Shown here: positions 44,059 to 56,269 of the stretch, in pieces
How the letters are laid out: each line of letters opens with the position of its first letter
How positions within the stretch are numbered: position 1 is the first letter of the stretch
NCBI GenBank assembly: GCA_027627225.1
Contig: CM051040.1
Span: 30,361,634 to 30,425,633, forward strand
DNA length: 64,000 nucleotides
Direction of reading: 5' to 3'
DNA from: Congeria kusceri
Taxonomy: Eukaryota > Mollusca > Bivalvia > Myida > Dreissenidae
The notes under the pieces: generated by a model
What the model was told of the DNA's origin: nothing
The model's database searches: none
What the model saw: the letters and a program-made list of their open reading frames with translations, nothing else
Translations under genes and position numbers: made by a program

Positions 44059-44224
44059 TGTTACAAGCTTTTCAACCGTATTAGCAAAGGTGTTATGCCA
44101 TAATGTTTGGTAATGTTTTAAAATGCTTACAGGAAGTTACTCACAGAATATTGTATTTTAGAAAGGTCTTCTTTTTCAATTAATCAAGCATCTGGAGTAG
44201 CAAACGCTTATATTCTGTGAAACA
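44059..44224. repeat. 166-bp repeat, copy 1, nearly identical to 46659-46824
   Basis: It starts TGTTACAAGC and ends CTGTGAAACA. I count only two differences from the second copy, exactly 2,600 bp away. TCACAGAATAT and ATATTCTGTGA inside form an inverted pair. The identity is far above that of the surrounding old duplication. Confidence 0.9.
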
Positions 44225-44267
44225 AAAATAAAATAAATAAAAATGATAAAAGAAATCCTGCCTCGAC

Positions 44268-44322
44268 CGCCGGCGTGAGAGCCAAACGCGTTAACCACTC
44301 GGCCATTGAGTCTGTTCCCATA
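44268..44322 (-). repeat. tRNA-like relic
   Basis: In reverse it reads AATGGCCGAGTGGTTAACGC, a strong serine/leucine-type D-arm, then GGCGGTCGAGGCAGGATT as a degraded T-arm. It is not a working tRNA. Confidence 0.55.
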
Positions 44323-45292
44323 TCGTTTTTACCAGCTGATTTGAAGCCAAAGTGTTTTAATCATGCTAAGGTAGAAATGTTTAATATGAAAAATAGTATT
44401 TGGATCATTGCGTTTATTGCCCCACAGGGGGACGTTTAAAAATATCGGTCTTGCCATTCGTTGATCACGTGCGCAATAGTTGGGAAAATAGAAACCATTA
44501 GCATGTATTTACCCCGTAGGAAAGAAATAAGGGTACATCGATACATTTGCTTCATTGACTTTCTTAGCTACCTTTGCGGTTGAGATATTGAACTGTTTAA
44601 CAACAAATTGGGAAAACGTACATCACATATATTTTATGATATTTACGAAAAAAGTAATTAAATAACGATAATAATTAATTGGGACATTGAAGTTTAATAG
44701 TTTTATCATGTTTTTTCTTGTAGCAATTTTTCACATTGAACAGAGATTTGAAAACTATATCTTTGTCTGCAGTTATTTTAGTAGTAAGAATAGATTGCCG
44801 TAATGACTCTATGCAATTAATTATGAGAACGCAAAAATAATGATCTATAAATCCTGGGTATGATGTTTATATAAAATAAAGATCAAAGGTATCCAAGCTT
44901 AGTTGATGGACGAATGTTTTCTTCCTTTGATGTGGTAAACGCTTTGGTTCAAATGATCAGATTATTGTGTACAAAAAGGTGAATCTCTGCTTCTTTGGAA
45001 GATTGGGTATACCTGACTTGTATCACGATGATTGTGATACAATTTGTATGGTACTATCTTGAAATCCTTTAACAAGAAGAGAAGTAGAAGATAATCATTT
45101 TTTAGTTAATCCGAACTTAATCGTACCTCAGAAAGTTGCTATTTTGCTGCTCTGGTTTGAGTCTGAGCAAGTAAATAATTGTAATTGATTACTTTTATTA
45201 ATTGTTACATCTCCTAGGCATTAATGCTAGTTTTACATGCATTTTTCATATTATTTACTTGCATACTGTTTTTAGAATGTTGGCGCCAGCCA
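44323..45292. other. Duplicated non-coding sequence
   Basis: 44930-45200 aligns with 56790-57030 (for example GTGGTAAACG, GATACAATxTGTATxGTACT, AAGTAGAAGATA, GTTGCxATTTTGCTG). No conserved frame was found. Confidence 0.55.
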
Positions 45293-46224
45293 ACAGGATT
45301 TAGTAGTTGTATTCAGAAATCGGTATTGAACGAACTACTTCTTTACTCTGCAGGCTACGAGTCAGTAAATCGATAAATTACTGCGCTTCGCTCGCTGAGC
45401 AGTGAGGCTTCCCGTTATTGATGCTACGTTCTTTGAATAGATGACAAGAAATCTATCAGACTTTAAACACTAATAAACAATAATAATAATAATCCATTTA
45501 GTCCAAATCTACAAGTGAATTCATGTTATGTCTATTCACATAAGTATGATAGCGTATCTGTTTGTTCTGTTTACTGGTTAACTGCATGCGTGTATTACAT
45601 CATATTGCGTAAGTTTAACAAAAGTGTATCGACTCAGTACATATAGCGGAGCAATCGTAACAACTCGATTGACGATAGCTATTGTTTTTGAAGTATGCAT
45701 AAGATTTGTGGAAAAGCACTGTACTTCTAAAGAGAGTATTGAATGTATTTTACTAATTTAACTTTTTTAAATTAAATGAGTATATACCGAGCATAGCGCT
45801 TGTGATAAAAACCACTGAAGATTGATTCGAACTTATACGCTTCATCGACTATTTTTACCCGTTGTAGATTGACTTGTATGCATATAACTTTGATTGCTTT
45901 TTAAATGGTTTGCACAAAAATATTCGCCACAAAGAAACTAATGATGAGAATGTCGTAGATAAATAGCATTGAATTAGACGCGCGCTATATAAGTTTAACT
46001 TTGCAAAAGACAGTGGCCTGGATCTCCATCTTCAATTAGGTCAAATACCAGCTTATACCAATTTATTTAAGTAGATTGTATAGTTATGAGTTTCGATATT
46101 TGTTTCGTAGTCTACTCTAGAAATTATATAACAGACAGATGACTTACTTCAATAAATGTTCCTTACGATAAAAATACTCTCATAATTCATTTGCTTTTAG
46201 TTTCTTTTCTCGCCAACAGTCTTT
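45293..46224 (-). mobile_element. GTTGGCGA-family DNA element, copy 2
   Basis: The ends, in reverse, are AGACTGTTGGCGAGAAAAGA and GTTGGCTGGCGCCAACAT. The interior aligns closely with 3988-4724, including GGAGATCCAGGCC, TTCAATGCTATTTATCTACG and AAAAATAGTCGATGAA. It is longer than copy 1 by about 190 bp. Confidence 0.8.
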
Positions 46225-46658
46225 CTACGCTGTCAGCGTTTTGATTATTTTATCCTTTTCCGAACACAAAATAGCTCATAATCGACCGAGTATAGATATC
46301 TAATGAAAAATAGTTATTATTTCATTTTCATGTTTATATATTTTCTTATTTTAAATTCGGTGCAGACAACGAAACAAAAGTTCGCGTGTATCTCACCGTT
46401 AAATGAAATAGATGTTAAAAACAACAACACGAGTTTATAGACACAATGTCTAGACTCGTTTTAAATGTAACTCGTCTCATCAATTCATACAGATCTCCAC
46501 AATGTCAACGCGACCTCGGTGTGTCTATAAATAGACCATGTCACCACGACCTTCTAAGCACATGCCAAACTTGGCCATTACGAAAGCAAGGCTCGCTGGT
46601 TTCATAACTATGAGGTATTCCATAAATGTCGGGAGTTGATTATACAATATTACTACAG
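46225..46658. other. Duplicated non-coding sequence
   Basis: GAAACAAAAGTTCGCG, AACAACAACACGAGTT and the module P2 recur in order at 57265-57480. Confidence 0.55.
46502..46566 (+). promoter_or_regulatory. TATA-containing conserved module P2
   Basis: ATGTCAACGCGACCTCGGTG leads into TCTATAAATAGACCATGTCA and CCACGACCTTCTAAGCAC. The E-box position reads CACATG instead of CACGTG. It is closest to P4. Confidence 0.5.
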
Positions 46659-46824
46659 TGTTACGAGCTTTTCAACCGTATTAGCAAAGGTGTTGTGCCA
46701 TAATGTTTGGTAATGTTTTAAAATGCTTACAGGAAGTTACTCACAGAATATTGTATTTTAGAAAGGTCTTCTTTTTCAATTAATCAAGCATCTGGAGTAG
46801 CAAACGCTTATATTCTGTGAAACA
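46659..46824. repeat. 166-bp repeat, copy 2
   Basis: This is the partner of 44059-44224. The unit-2 counterpart of this site (about 57590) lacks it, which marks it as an insertion after the large duplication. Confidence 0.9.
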
Positions 46825-46990
46825 GCGTGGGAAACAATTTATGAATAAACGATTTATTCGCGGCGAAAACACGTGAGATATGTGCCGTGTTTAACTACTG
46901 TTGGTAAGATTAGATTTTCAGTTAAAGGGACATTACTCTTCAAAAAAATATTATTCATTTACGAAAACATTGATATTAATTGTACACTGA

Positions 46991-47744
46991 TTAGCAAATA
47001 TACTTAAAAGTAGTATTTGTGTGTATATACAGTGAAAATAATACATACAATTAGTGAAACCAGCTCGCCTTAAGTCTATCAAAAATATACACACGTTAAA
47101 ACAGCGACTCTACATTTTAAAGTTCGTTTACATTGTGCATATATCTATGACAAATTATAAGTGTATTATAATGGTTATACCGTAACCAATACAAATTTAT
47201 TAAAAATATATCGCTAGAATTGTGCTAATACATGTACCCATACTCACAATTACGTTTTCAACAATATATTATTTGGTGCAACTTTAGATTGAACCTTTAT
47301 TGTACAAAACATAATCACTTATGGTTCTATCGTTAATTATTAATCAACTTTACAATATTACGCACAATATCAGTAAAAAAATGCACGTCTTATATCAGTT
47401 AGCATGAGAAAATAAAACGATGAACTGTTCCTTGTATGGGATCAAAGCAATGTGATTTGCTAAAACCAGTGCCTGTATGAGATTTAGCGCTTTTGATTGG
47501 TCAGTTGAACTGTTCCTATATGACATTGAAAATATGAAAGTTTTTAGAAACAAAATGACGCCATCTTCAAATAAACACAACAATACACCAAAAAATCGGA
47601 TTTGTAAAATTTTTCAGTTTTATGTTTTTCAAATAATTGAAATTTTTATTATCCTTCATAATAGGTATTTTAGTCAGTTTAAAATTGCGTTGGTTGTAAA
47701 CAGGTATAGCAAATAAATAACTCTCTCGCAACTGCTGTTCGGTG
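46991..47744. other. Gene-free stretch, likely junction between duplication units
   Basis: AT-rich sequence with no recognised feature. The boundary between the two duplicated units must lie between about 46990 and 48440. Confidence 0.4.
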
Positions 47745-47932
47745 CCTGGTGGTGCAAAGTCCACACTTAAACCGTAACCGCGCACACTCACCATGGTGGT
47801 GCAAAGTCCACACTTAAACCGTAACCGTGCACACTCACCCTGGTGGTGCAAAGTCCACACTTAAACCGTAACCGCGCACACTCACCCTGGTGGTGCAAAG
47901 TCCACACTTAAACCGTAACCGCGCACACTCAC
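47745..47932. repeat. 47-bp tandem repeat, four copies
   Basis: Copies begin at about 47745, 47792, 47839 and 47886. The unit contains GGTGGTGCAAAGTCCACACT and GTAACCGCGCACACTCACC. Copies differ at only a few bases. Confidence 0.95.
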
Positions 47933-49261
47933 CAAACACAATTTTAATGTGAACCACCCGGAAGGTCACATACAATGAGGATTGCAATTCACTTGGAAAT
48001 TGACGTGTTTAAATGGGATCTAGTAAGGGCTATTTGTTTTTTGAAAAGCTAATCGAACATGTGAATAAGAAAACTACGCGAAACCTCTGAATGAGTTTCC
48101 AGTCCCCATGATTCTTAATGTATCCAGCAATACAACTATTATGCCACTCAAAATAAGTCGAACAATCGTCAAACATGTATAAAGTGTGTTATGAACATTA
48201 TCACCGGTTTTTGCTTGACTGTCTGACAACGATTAGCGTTTCCTGAATAAGAAACAACAAGAAAGTCCTGTATTTTTCAAACATTACTAGGTGATTGGTA
48301 GGAAAGAGGCATCGATTTGATTAATCGTTAACTGAATTCGGATATATTGGTGACATATACACACAGAATATGTCATCAATAACGTACATTTGTACAGAAT
48401 GTTACACATGCAGGACAAGATATATTAAAAACAATTATGAATGGCGTAAAGTATACTGTACACTATGAGATTTTCCGATTGTATTTCACACGAACTTTTA
48501 AAATGAGAATGCTCTAGTCATAGTAATATATAATCCTACGTGTAAGTTTTAACAACGTTTAATATCTTTAATTTGGTTATTATTAGCATTTAGAGTGACA
48601 CTTTAGCTTCAAAATAGGGATTGTAATTAACTGCGAATAGATACGAATACCATAATGTGTGTATTAGATGTCTTTTTTGTATTTTCTTCATTCTTAAGTG
48701 CGTTTCTTCTTTTACTGAGACAAAATTGCGTGATTCCGAGGTGAATGCCCGTTATATTGGCAATCCTATGTAATTATCTCAATTATTACATATTGATGAT
48801 ATTTCTTTATTCTAAAGTGCAGTGGCGCTTTTTTGAGACATAACTTCTAATTCCGCGGAGAATGTCTTGTATATAGTTTAAATTTATTTTGTACTTTTAA
48901 ACGCAATAGATAATGATTGTATGGCATGCAGAAAATGTTTTAATGCGTACAATTAATGCTATTTGAGCATTAAAATTAATGTTCTGTAATACGTGTATAG
49001 GAGTAAGAGAGCAACCTATACAGGCTTTAAAACCTGCATGTACATAGTATGTAGGCAGTTGTTTGTAGAAGGAGATTTTAGTAATTGAAGTGACTTATTG
49101 TTTATAGGAAAACTTTTTGTTCTGCTGGTATTAAACGGATTATAAATGAAAAGTTTAGTTGATGTTTTACTCAGTTTTAACACAAGTTCCCTTTAATGTT
49201 TGAACTTAATTATATCAAATACAATGTGTTTGTATTAAAACCTGAAATAAGAAACAGCAAG

Positions 49262-49711
49262 AGTATTAAGATGCATTTATCAATTCATTTACAATTAAGC
49301 AGGGTATTAAGATGCATTTATCAATTCATTTACACTTAAGCAGGGTATTAAGATGCATTTATCTATTCATTTACACTTAAGCAGGATATTAAGATGCATT
49401 TATCAATTCATTTACACTTAAGCAGGGTATTAAGATGCATTTATCAATTCATTTACACTTAAGCAGGATATTAAGATGCATTTATCAATTCATTTACACT
49501 TAAGCAGGGTATTAAGATGCATTTATCAATTCATTTACACTTAAGCAGGGTATTAAGATGCATTTATCAATTCATTTACACTTAAGCAGGATATTAAGAT
49601 GCATTTATCAATTCATTTACACTTAAGCAGGGTATTAAGATGCATTTATCAATTCATTTACACTTAAGCAGGGTATTAAGATGCATGTATCAATTCATTT
49701 ACACTTAAGCT
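49262..49711. repeat. 41-bp minisatellite, eleven copies
   Basis: Copies start every 41 bp from 49262 to 49672. The unit is GGGTATTAAGATGCATTTAT followed by CAATTCATTTACACTTAAGC and A. Units with GGGTATT and GGATATT are interspersed, suggesting amplification in blocks. Confidence 0.97.
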
Positions 49712-50296
49712 TAGGCTTTACAGATATCGTTGTTGTTTTAAATTAATCAACACACATGGTTTCCCAACATTGTACAATTAATTTTCTCCACTTTGACATG
49801 TCAAACAGAGGTCTTCGTTGTTATTTTTTTCATCAGGTCAGCACATATTGCACACTCGATTACATCATGTCAGTCAGGTATCAAATACTCATCGTGTTCA
49901 GAAATTATAAATATTTACTGCAAAATACATACATCAGGTTGGGCCCAATACATAATACATAACACTTTGTCAGGGAACGATTTTCATCCGGATAAAACAT
50001 ATACTGTATAGTATTAGGTTAAAAATTATCCGGCCAAACAGCGAACTTTTGTTCAGGGATATACACACATAATGTACTCTATCTGGTAAATATGTGTTCT
50101 ATTAATCACCAGGCACATGCAATAATGCAATGGACAATTTCTCATAACTTCCAAATATATTTACTTAAATATGAAACTATGATTCTGTCAACGATTGAAA
50201 ATATCATAAAAATACGAACTATACATTTAAATGCGTTCAAGCCAGAAGGCATTATGAAACATACTCGTGTATTTGTAAAGCGATAAAAAGCAATAA
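49712..50296. other. Duplicated non-coding sequence
   Basis: 49840-49900 resembles 31140-31200. Frames of 60-70 codons here are not supported by any family or conserved pattern. Confidence 0.45.
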
Positions 50297-50776
50297 AAGG
50301 TTAGATACCAGTAATTCCAATTCCCTTTGGGTCCCATTATAAAACGGCGAAATTTCCCTGCATTTGTCTAGCCTTTCCTTTATTTCAGATTATGCAAGCA
50401 TGGTATCAATTTTAAAGATGAATCTTTCCTCTTCCAAAAATTGCAATAAAAAAGATATGTCATGTTACTTCTAAGAAAATGCATCTCGCCTGAATGCAGA
50501 CACCGGTAAAAAAAACAGGGTTTCGGCAGTCGCATTTCGACAAAAGCCCCATACCACAGTAGACACCCCCCAACAGTTTACATTTCAAGTTAGCCTCCAA
50601 TGAAATACACCAAATGTTCCCGACACACATGAGATATAATAAATAACCACAAAAGGCATGTCTGAGATTGCTAAATGGCTTTTATACCAGAAGAGAAAAG
50701 GAACACTTTAGTAATAGACACTACTTTCGAATGAACCATGGAGGGATACACAATGATTTACCGGTATCTAACCTAT
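50297..50776. mobile_element. Inverted-repeat element with GGTTAGATACC ends
   Basis: AGGTTAGATACCAGTAA at the left is mirrored by TTTACCGGTATCTAACCT at the right. The left 100 bp resemble 23060-23155 (GGGTCCCAT, then TTCCTTTxTTTCAG), so part of another copy lies in intron 2 of the gene. It has no coding capacity. Confidence 0.65.
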
Positions 50777-51769
50777 AAGGAAACTGGTACTGGTCGTGCT
50801 ATTTGAAAGTGTCGTTATTTAGTGCGCGTGCATATGTATATTAAGTAAAAGGGCGGCTTATGTTATTATGGCATGACTCAAACAGACAGGCAATCATATG
50901 TGATCTACTTGTACCAAAATAAAACAATTTATTTAAGTAGTGTTTCTCAATGTAGACAATCCTTGAGCCGTCTAAATTTAGACTGGGGTCTTACATGATC
51001 AACACGAAAATATAGATCGATTTCAAATTATACTATTTTTGTTTTCATACATATACACCGCTATAAAAAGAGACTCTGCGCTTTAATAGAGATAAGTCAA
51101 TACAATTTTGTATAAAATGGATGGTGTTGCAGTAACTTCAAATTCTGAAAACTGTTAAGGCCAAATAGCCTACAACTTTACAAAAGTAATAGCAATACAA
51201 GAAAATACAAGAGCAATACCACTTGGGACAAAAGTTTATACTAATACGGGATCCATGCATAAAATGTTTGTATTTCCCACTTTCTACATGTGATATTATT
51301 TTAAGAAAAATGTTGATAGAACAGTTGACTTTGAAACTAAGCTGCAATTATGCGCCATTAAATGGTTATTACGTATTTACACCATAGCAAGTACACAAAC
51401 ATTTTGTCATTTCAGTAAGACTTCCTTTCAAAAATATCGCTTTCAATTCAATACAAATGTCTCCTATATATATTTCTTTATAACAAGGGGTACACATATA
51501 ACAGGTGATCAAGCACCAGTTGAATCTGTAGCAGAGAAATCTATATTTAACAAATCTACACCCTTTATTTAAGTCAAGCGATAAACTTTCTACAACAACA
51601 ACAGCAACAACAACAATTTATTTGCTTTTAAACATAAACATGTTTTAACCATGTGCAGACATAAGCAAAATACAAACATTTACATCTGCAACATACTTTC
51701 GCATTTCAGAATGGTATATCAGTTTCTTACTACGTCATGTTGTTCACGCCCCGTTTTTACAAAATAAGT
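50777..51769. other. Gene-free stretch
   Basis: AT-rich DNA with a small (CAACAA)n run at 51593-51617. No feature is recognised. Confidence 0.4.
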
Positions 51770-52098
51770 TGATCCTGATTTTCAGGTTCAAGATGAACAA
51801 GTTGAGCCAGATATTTCAGGATGAGGGTCAAAAATGATGTTCACTAAAACCAGGATCAATTTTAATTTTTGGTCAAATATGTATTATAAAACGATTTTAA
51901 TCTCTAAGCCACGTACCTTTGCTGTCTGATATGAAGATTTTAATAAAAGAAATAACAAAAAATATGTGATTTTATCAAGAAGAAAAGTTATTCCGAAAAT
52001 AAAATATGGTTGATATTCCGCTCAGTTGAGCTGCAAGATCAATATCAGCTAAGACTGATCCTGATCCTGTAATTGATCCTTTGTGAACATGGGGCCAG
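51770..52098 (-). mobile_element. Second copy of the GGCCCCATGTTC repeat
   Basis: In reverse it starts GGCCCCATGTTCACAAAGGA and ends near AACTTATTTTGT, and aligns along its length with 18893-19207. This confirms both ends of the family. Confidence 0.75.
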
Positions 52099-52383
52099 AT
52101 GTTAAGTACGCGTCTAGAATCTCTGCAGAAATCTATACCATGCCATGAAGTCGCGCAATACATAGATTTATATTCATTATATAACCTATACATGTACAGG
52201 TAGGTGGGTACTGATTTTTTCCACCCCTCTAACTATAAATCCTGTATCCGCATATGAACATTGTACATGCATGTTGTTATAACATAAAATGTCATCTCAG
52301 AACGTGCCGAGATGCCATATTGACGCAACCGACGCATTACATGGCATCAAGGCTGAACAAATGAACTCATCATTATATTAAAA

Positions 52384-52787
52384 TTAGGGCTGCAACAATT
52401 TCGCAAAAACCGTAATGCAATGTATTGAAAGTTGGAAAACCCATATTGCAATATATTGATATATATTGAAAGACATTCAAATACAGTTAGCGCACTGTTG
52501 TATCAAAGATCAGTAGGGAATAAACTAACATGACACAATTTGTAATAAGATGCGTTTCTTAAGCAAAATCAGCATATCTACATTGTTCATGGTTATATTA
52601 GCTCATTTCTAAGTAACAATTAAAATCAGGTATACATGTTTATGTTTTAGTATTGAATTTGTGGCAATGTATTGCCATGACAAAATAACGTTTTGCAATA
52701 CAATATGGAAAACGCATATTGCAATACAATATGGAAAACGCATATTGCAATACAATACAATATATTAGAATGCTGTTTCAGCCCTAT
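52384..52787. mobile_element. hAT-like short element with TAGGGCTG ends
   Basis: TAGGGCTGCAACAATTT at the left is answered by CAGCCCTA at the right. The interior repeats ATTGCAATACAATATGGAAA. It belongs with 23269-23950. Confidence 0.65.
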
Positions 52788-53494
52788 TAAAAATGAAGTC
52801 CCACTTTTCGCCCTATTGGTTCAATCTATAATAACCAGGCATATACAAAACATGGCAGTTCCTGGAAGCGCATGCAAAGCTGTCCGTTATAGACATCGAT
52901 AACGCCAACGGCCCATTATAAAACTATTCAGAAAGTAGGGATTTAGTTCAGATGTTGCCCGTGCAAAGATGACTGCGGTTTCCTGTCTTGCTGTTCGTGG
53001 AAATGTCTGTATGTAGTTAAGACATGTATACTTATAGACCCATCGGGTCGGGTGTATCTTTTTTTTTGTAATCACATTTCTGTTGATTGTTATATTACAC
53101 ATGTCACTGAAATAAATAATTTACTGAAATAAATAATTTACTTACTTATACTGTGAACGCTACTTATTTGCTGTAATGTGTGTTTTATCCCTAGAAATTG
53201 TATCAAGTATATACACCTGTCATGTTTAATTGAACGCACGCATGAATGTATTTGTTATAATGTCTTTCTTCTAGAATTTGTGAATATATGCGTATCATTG
53301 AATGTACATATGAACGTTTTTATTATTGCATGTTTTCTTAGAATGCACATGTTAATATTATTTTAGGTGCATATGAACATTTTCTATACTGTATTTCTTC
53401 TAGAATTTGTATCATGTATATATTAGTTTGTATTCGTTTCATAGAAGGTGCATAATTATGAATGCCTTTGTATTTGCTAGGATTTGTCTCGTCT

Positions 53495-53735
53495 AGCACT
53501 TCTATCATGTGTGTATACGTATCATTGATCGTAAATGTGAATGCATTACCTATAACGAGGTATTCGTCTTGAAAGTGTATCATGTGTGTATACGTTTCAT
53601 TGATCGTACATGTGAATGCATTACCCATAACGAGTTATTCTTCTAGAATGTGTATCATGTGTGTAAACGTATCATTGATCTTACATGTGCATGCATTACC
53701 TATAACGAGTTATTCTTCTATAATGTGTACACGTG
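53495..53735. repeat. 75-bp tandem repeat, about three copies
   Basis: CATGTGTGTATACGT recurs at 53506 and 53581 and as CATGTGTGTAAACGT at 53656. More diverged copies of the unit (TCTAGAATTTGTxxxATG) extend upstream to about 53170. Frames across it are repeat products. Confidence 0.9.
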
Positions 53736-55171
53736 TCATTTATCTTGCACACAAGCATATGCACATGTACACTAACTAATTACTCAAATACCTACCACAG
53801 GCCTGCCGCTCTCCCGCCATGTCCCTTCTTACTTGCCTATCTCGCTGTCTCAATATTCCATTGCTTAGTTACTTTTTTCGGAGTATAGCTGTCTATGTCC
53901 CAGTTTTTGACCTAATTGAGCAGTAGTTCCAAATGGATACATTCATCATTGTAATTCCTTGGTAAAACTAACTTAACTGTATCAGCAGGAGAGACTTATT
54001 TACATCCTAAACATTTCAAAACATATAATATAATGTTCTGTACATCGATAGTAAGAAATTAAGCCCATATATTTATAAGTTATGTTATAATAATTAAAAT
54101 AATTTAAAATACGTTGAATTCTCCGCCGCGCCAAATATCATTTTTAAATCGACATTTCCTGTTACTTACTACCGCCAGGAATCCATATTGCATATATGAA
54201 CAGCCATTAAAGCTATATTGCGGATATATGAATGCGCTACTTATTAAATAAACAAGTGCTTCAAATTCAGTTCGAATGTTTGGTAACATTATGCTAGTCT
54301 TAATGTGTCCGATGCATTATTTGGGGTCATTGCCTTTAAGAGATTGCAGTTTTCAGAGGAATACACACATCTCGTGATCACTGAATTTCTCACAGCCTGT
54401 AAGTAGTAGTTGTAGTAAATTCCTAGAGTTATAACACTGCGTAATTGAAAGAAGGAAGGCACATTCATTTCCTGAAGCATTCCCAAATCACAAGAGTATG
54501 CACATGGGCCGCGTATTAGAAGACTCTAGTTGTACTGCTGGTATTTGGAGACTTTAGCTCAGTTTCTGTACTTTTCAATATATTGGTTATATCTTTCAGA
54601 GAACAATCAAGCCCATTTAATAGTCTTATTATCATCCCACCCAGCGACTACAAAATGCTTACTCTCAACGAGTTTAGTCTCGCTACCAATATTAATGTTG
54701 GCTTTCATACTAGCAAAAGGAAATCAATGTTCATAATTATTTAAAAGCGCTTTCTTTGGTCAATACATTTAGTTGAGACCAGGCTAAATTTTATATTTAG
54801 TATAAGTATAATAAAACTCCAGAAACATCCGGAGAGGAACCCTTTTTTAATATCCGCTGGTCCTTTCATTAGGGGAAGTGACCAATTGCCTATACAATAC
54901 AGGACAATGCGCATAACACAACACAAAACATAAAAAGTGGTCAAAACTGGCGTCACCGCCTCGTAACAGTCAATGCCATGCATCGGAGCCTTACATCGGT
55001 TAAAAGGCGTGCCAAACTTCACTCTTAGCCCAGAATAATCACAATACACACACTCGTAAATAAAATTTAACCTCATAACATCGCGATTCAAATTAAATAG
55101 TAATAAGAATTTAAATATGTGGTTTAAATATCCAAGATTCTTCTAGGCAAATTAAATTTACAATTATTGTG
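53736..55171. other. Duplicated non-coding sequence
   Basis: This corresponds in order to 38330-38460 and 40340-42030 of the left unit. The longest frames (54530 plus, 54741 minus) have no counterpart in the other unit, which argues against coding. Confidence 0.5.
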
Positions 55172-55231
55172 AATACATGGTAATTACACCAAATACATGG
55201 TAATTACACCAAATACACGGTAATTACACCA
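55172..55231. repeat. 20-bp tandem repeat, three copies
   Basis: AATACATGGTAATTACACCA is repeated three times, with one T-to-C change in the last copy. Confidence 0.95.
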
Positions 55232-55453
55232 AATTCAATCGATTTTAGAGCAAGAAAGAACGGGGGAATTGTTAAACCAATAACTATTCACTGTTGTAGT
55301 AAACGGGTTGTTGGTTTAATTATGGGAATAAACTTTGCGAGCACATGGACCCATGTGTTTGTCAAAACAAAAACAACATAAAGAGTTTCCTGGAAACAAC
55401 ACAACCCCTGGGGGAAATAAAGCCCATACTCCCTATCTCGAACAGGACTCATT

Positions 55454-55507
55454 AATGTCAGCATGACATAGACATGTCTATAAAAGGTCAATGTCCACGT
55501 GCGTATA
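55454..55507 (+). promoter_or_regulatory. TATA-containing conserved module P3
   Basis: ATGTCAGCATGACATAGACA leads into CTATAAAAG at 55478-55486 and CCACGTGCGTATAT. Compared with P1 it lacks about 15 bp between TATA box and E-box. The 80 bp upstream also match P1. Confidence 0.45.
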
Positions 55508-55945
55508 TGTAATAGTTAGGCTCCTCCCACCAGTAATATCACAGTTATTGAACACCGCTTAACAAAGAAAACTCTCTGAAATATGGTATAATACACAATT
55601 AATCCATTAAAGGTTGTATAAACGAGCTCATCATATAATTGGATTTAAATGGAACTATTTAAACCCAAAGAAGTATTCCGCTGAGCTGCCGAAAACTCAT
55701 ACCTGTACATGTTTATGAGCTATGACGACAGTTCTTGTAGTCTACGAAAACACGAATACATGTACTGGGTTCAAAATGGGACGGGTATGTGTTATGTTTG
55801 TGTTATATACCCTACATTTAAGTGTTTCCTGTCATTTTTATGTTTTGCAAGCTGATATCAAGCCATTGTTGAGTTTGAGAATGGTGTATTTGGAATAAAT
55901 GATTTTTATATTAAATATTATGTCAAGTTAAAACATGTTTCACCG

Positions 55946-56015
55946 TTTCGGGCTGCGGCTCGAATCTGCGACTTCCGGGTCAAAGGTAAGCCACTCTTAT
56001 CTATCGAACAGGTGA
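55946..56015 (-). repeat. tRNA-like relic with downstream repeat
   Basis: In reverse, GTTCGATAGATAAGAGTGGC and GCAGATTCGAGCCGCAGC resemble tRNA boxes. A copy of the ACAACAGAA/GCGTTACAAACG repeat follows at 56075-56200, as it does at 7592 and 15565. Confidence 0.5.
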
Positions 56016-56215
56016 TCTAAATATGCATGGAGCGAAATTTTAACGCTATGCAAAAGGTGCACGTGATTTTAAAACTTTCAACGAAAAGAGCAGAAGTTTT
56101 ACCTCTTATTCTATTGTTTCGCGTTACAAACGTTTATAATTGTATCCATTTCAACTTATAATTATACATTAACGCCACGTTATCTCCAGAATATTTATGT
56201 GTCAGGACTGTTAGG

Positions 56216-56269
56216 TCGCTACTCTATAGTTGGTCTCTACTCTACAGTTGGTCGCTACTCTATAGTTGG
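56216..56269. repeat. 18-bp tandem repeat, three copies
   Basis: TCGCTACTCTATAGTTGG is repeated three times, with two changes in the middle copy. Confidence 0.93.

Larger units (their letters stand above)
37290..46990. repeat. Left unit of an old colinear duplication, distal part
   Basis: Short similar segments here recur in the same order and orientation at 52855-58915. Pairs include 37290-37735/52860-52990, 38330-38460/53770-53910, 40340-40640/54130-54430, 40860-40990/54430-54560, 42850-43130/55290-55640, 44930-45200/56790-57030, 46360-46600/57245-57480 and 46830-46990/58745-58915. This unit is longer because of LINE, MITE, SINE and DNA-element insertions. No conserved open frame was found. 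Confidence 0.7.

Noticed and set aside
44059..46824. Small LTR retrotransposon with 166-bp LTRs
   Set aside because: No shared target duplication, no primer-binding site or polypurine tract, and the interior matches the other old duplication unit.
49262..49711. CRISPR array
   Set aside because: The whole 41-bp unit repeats without variable spacers; the setting is eukaryotic.
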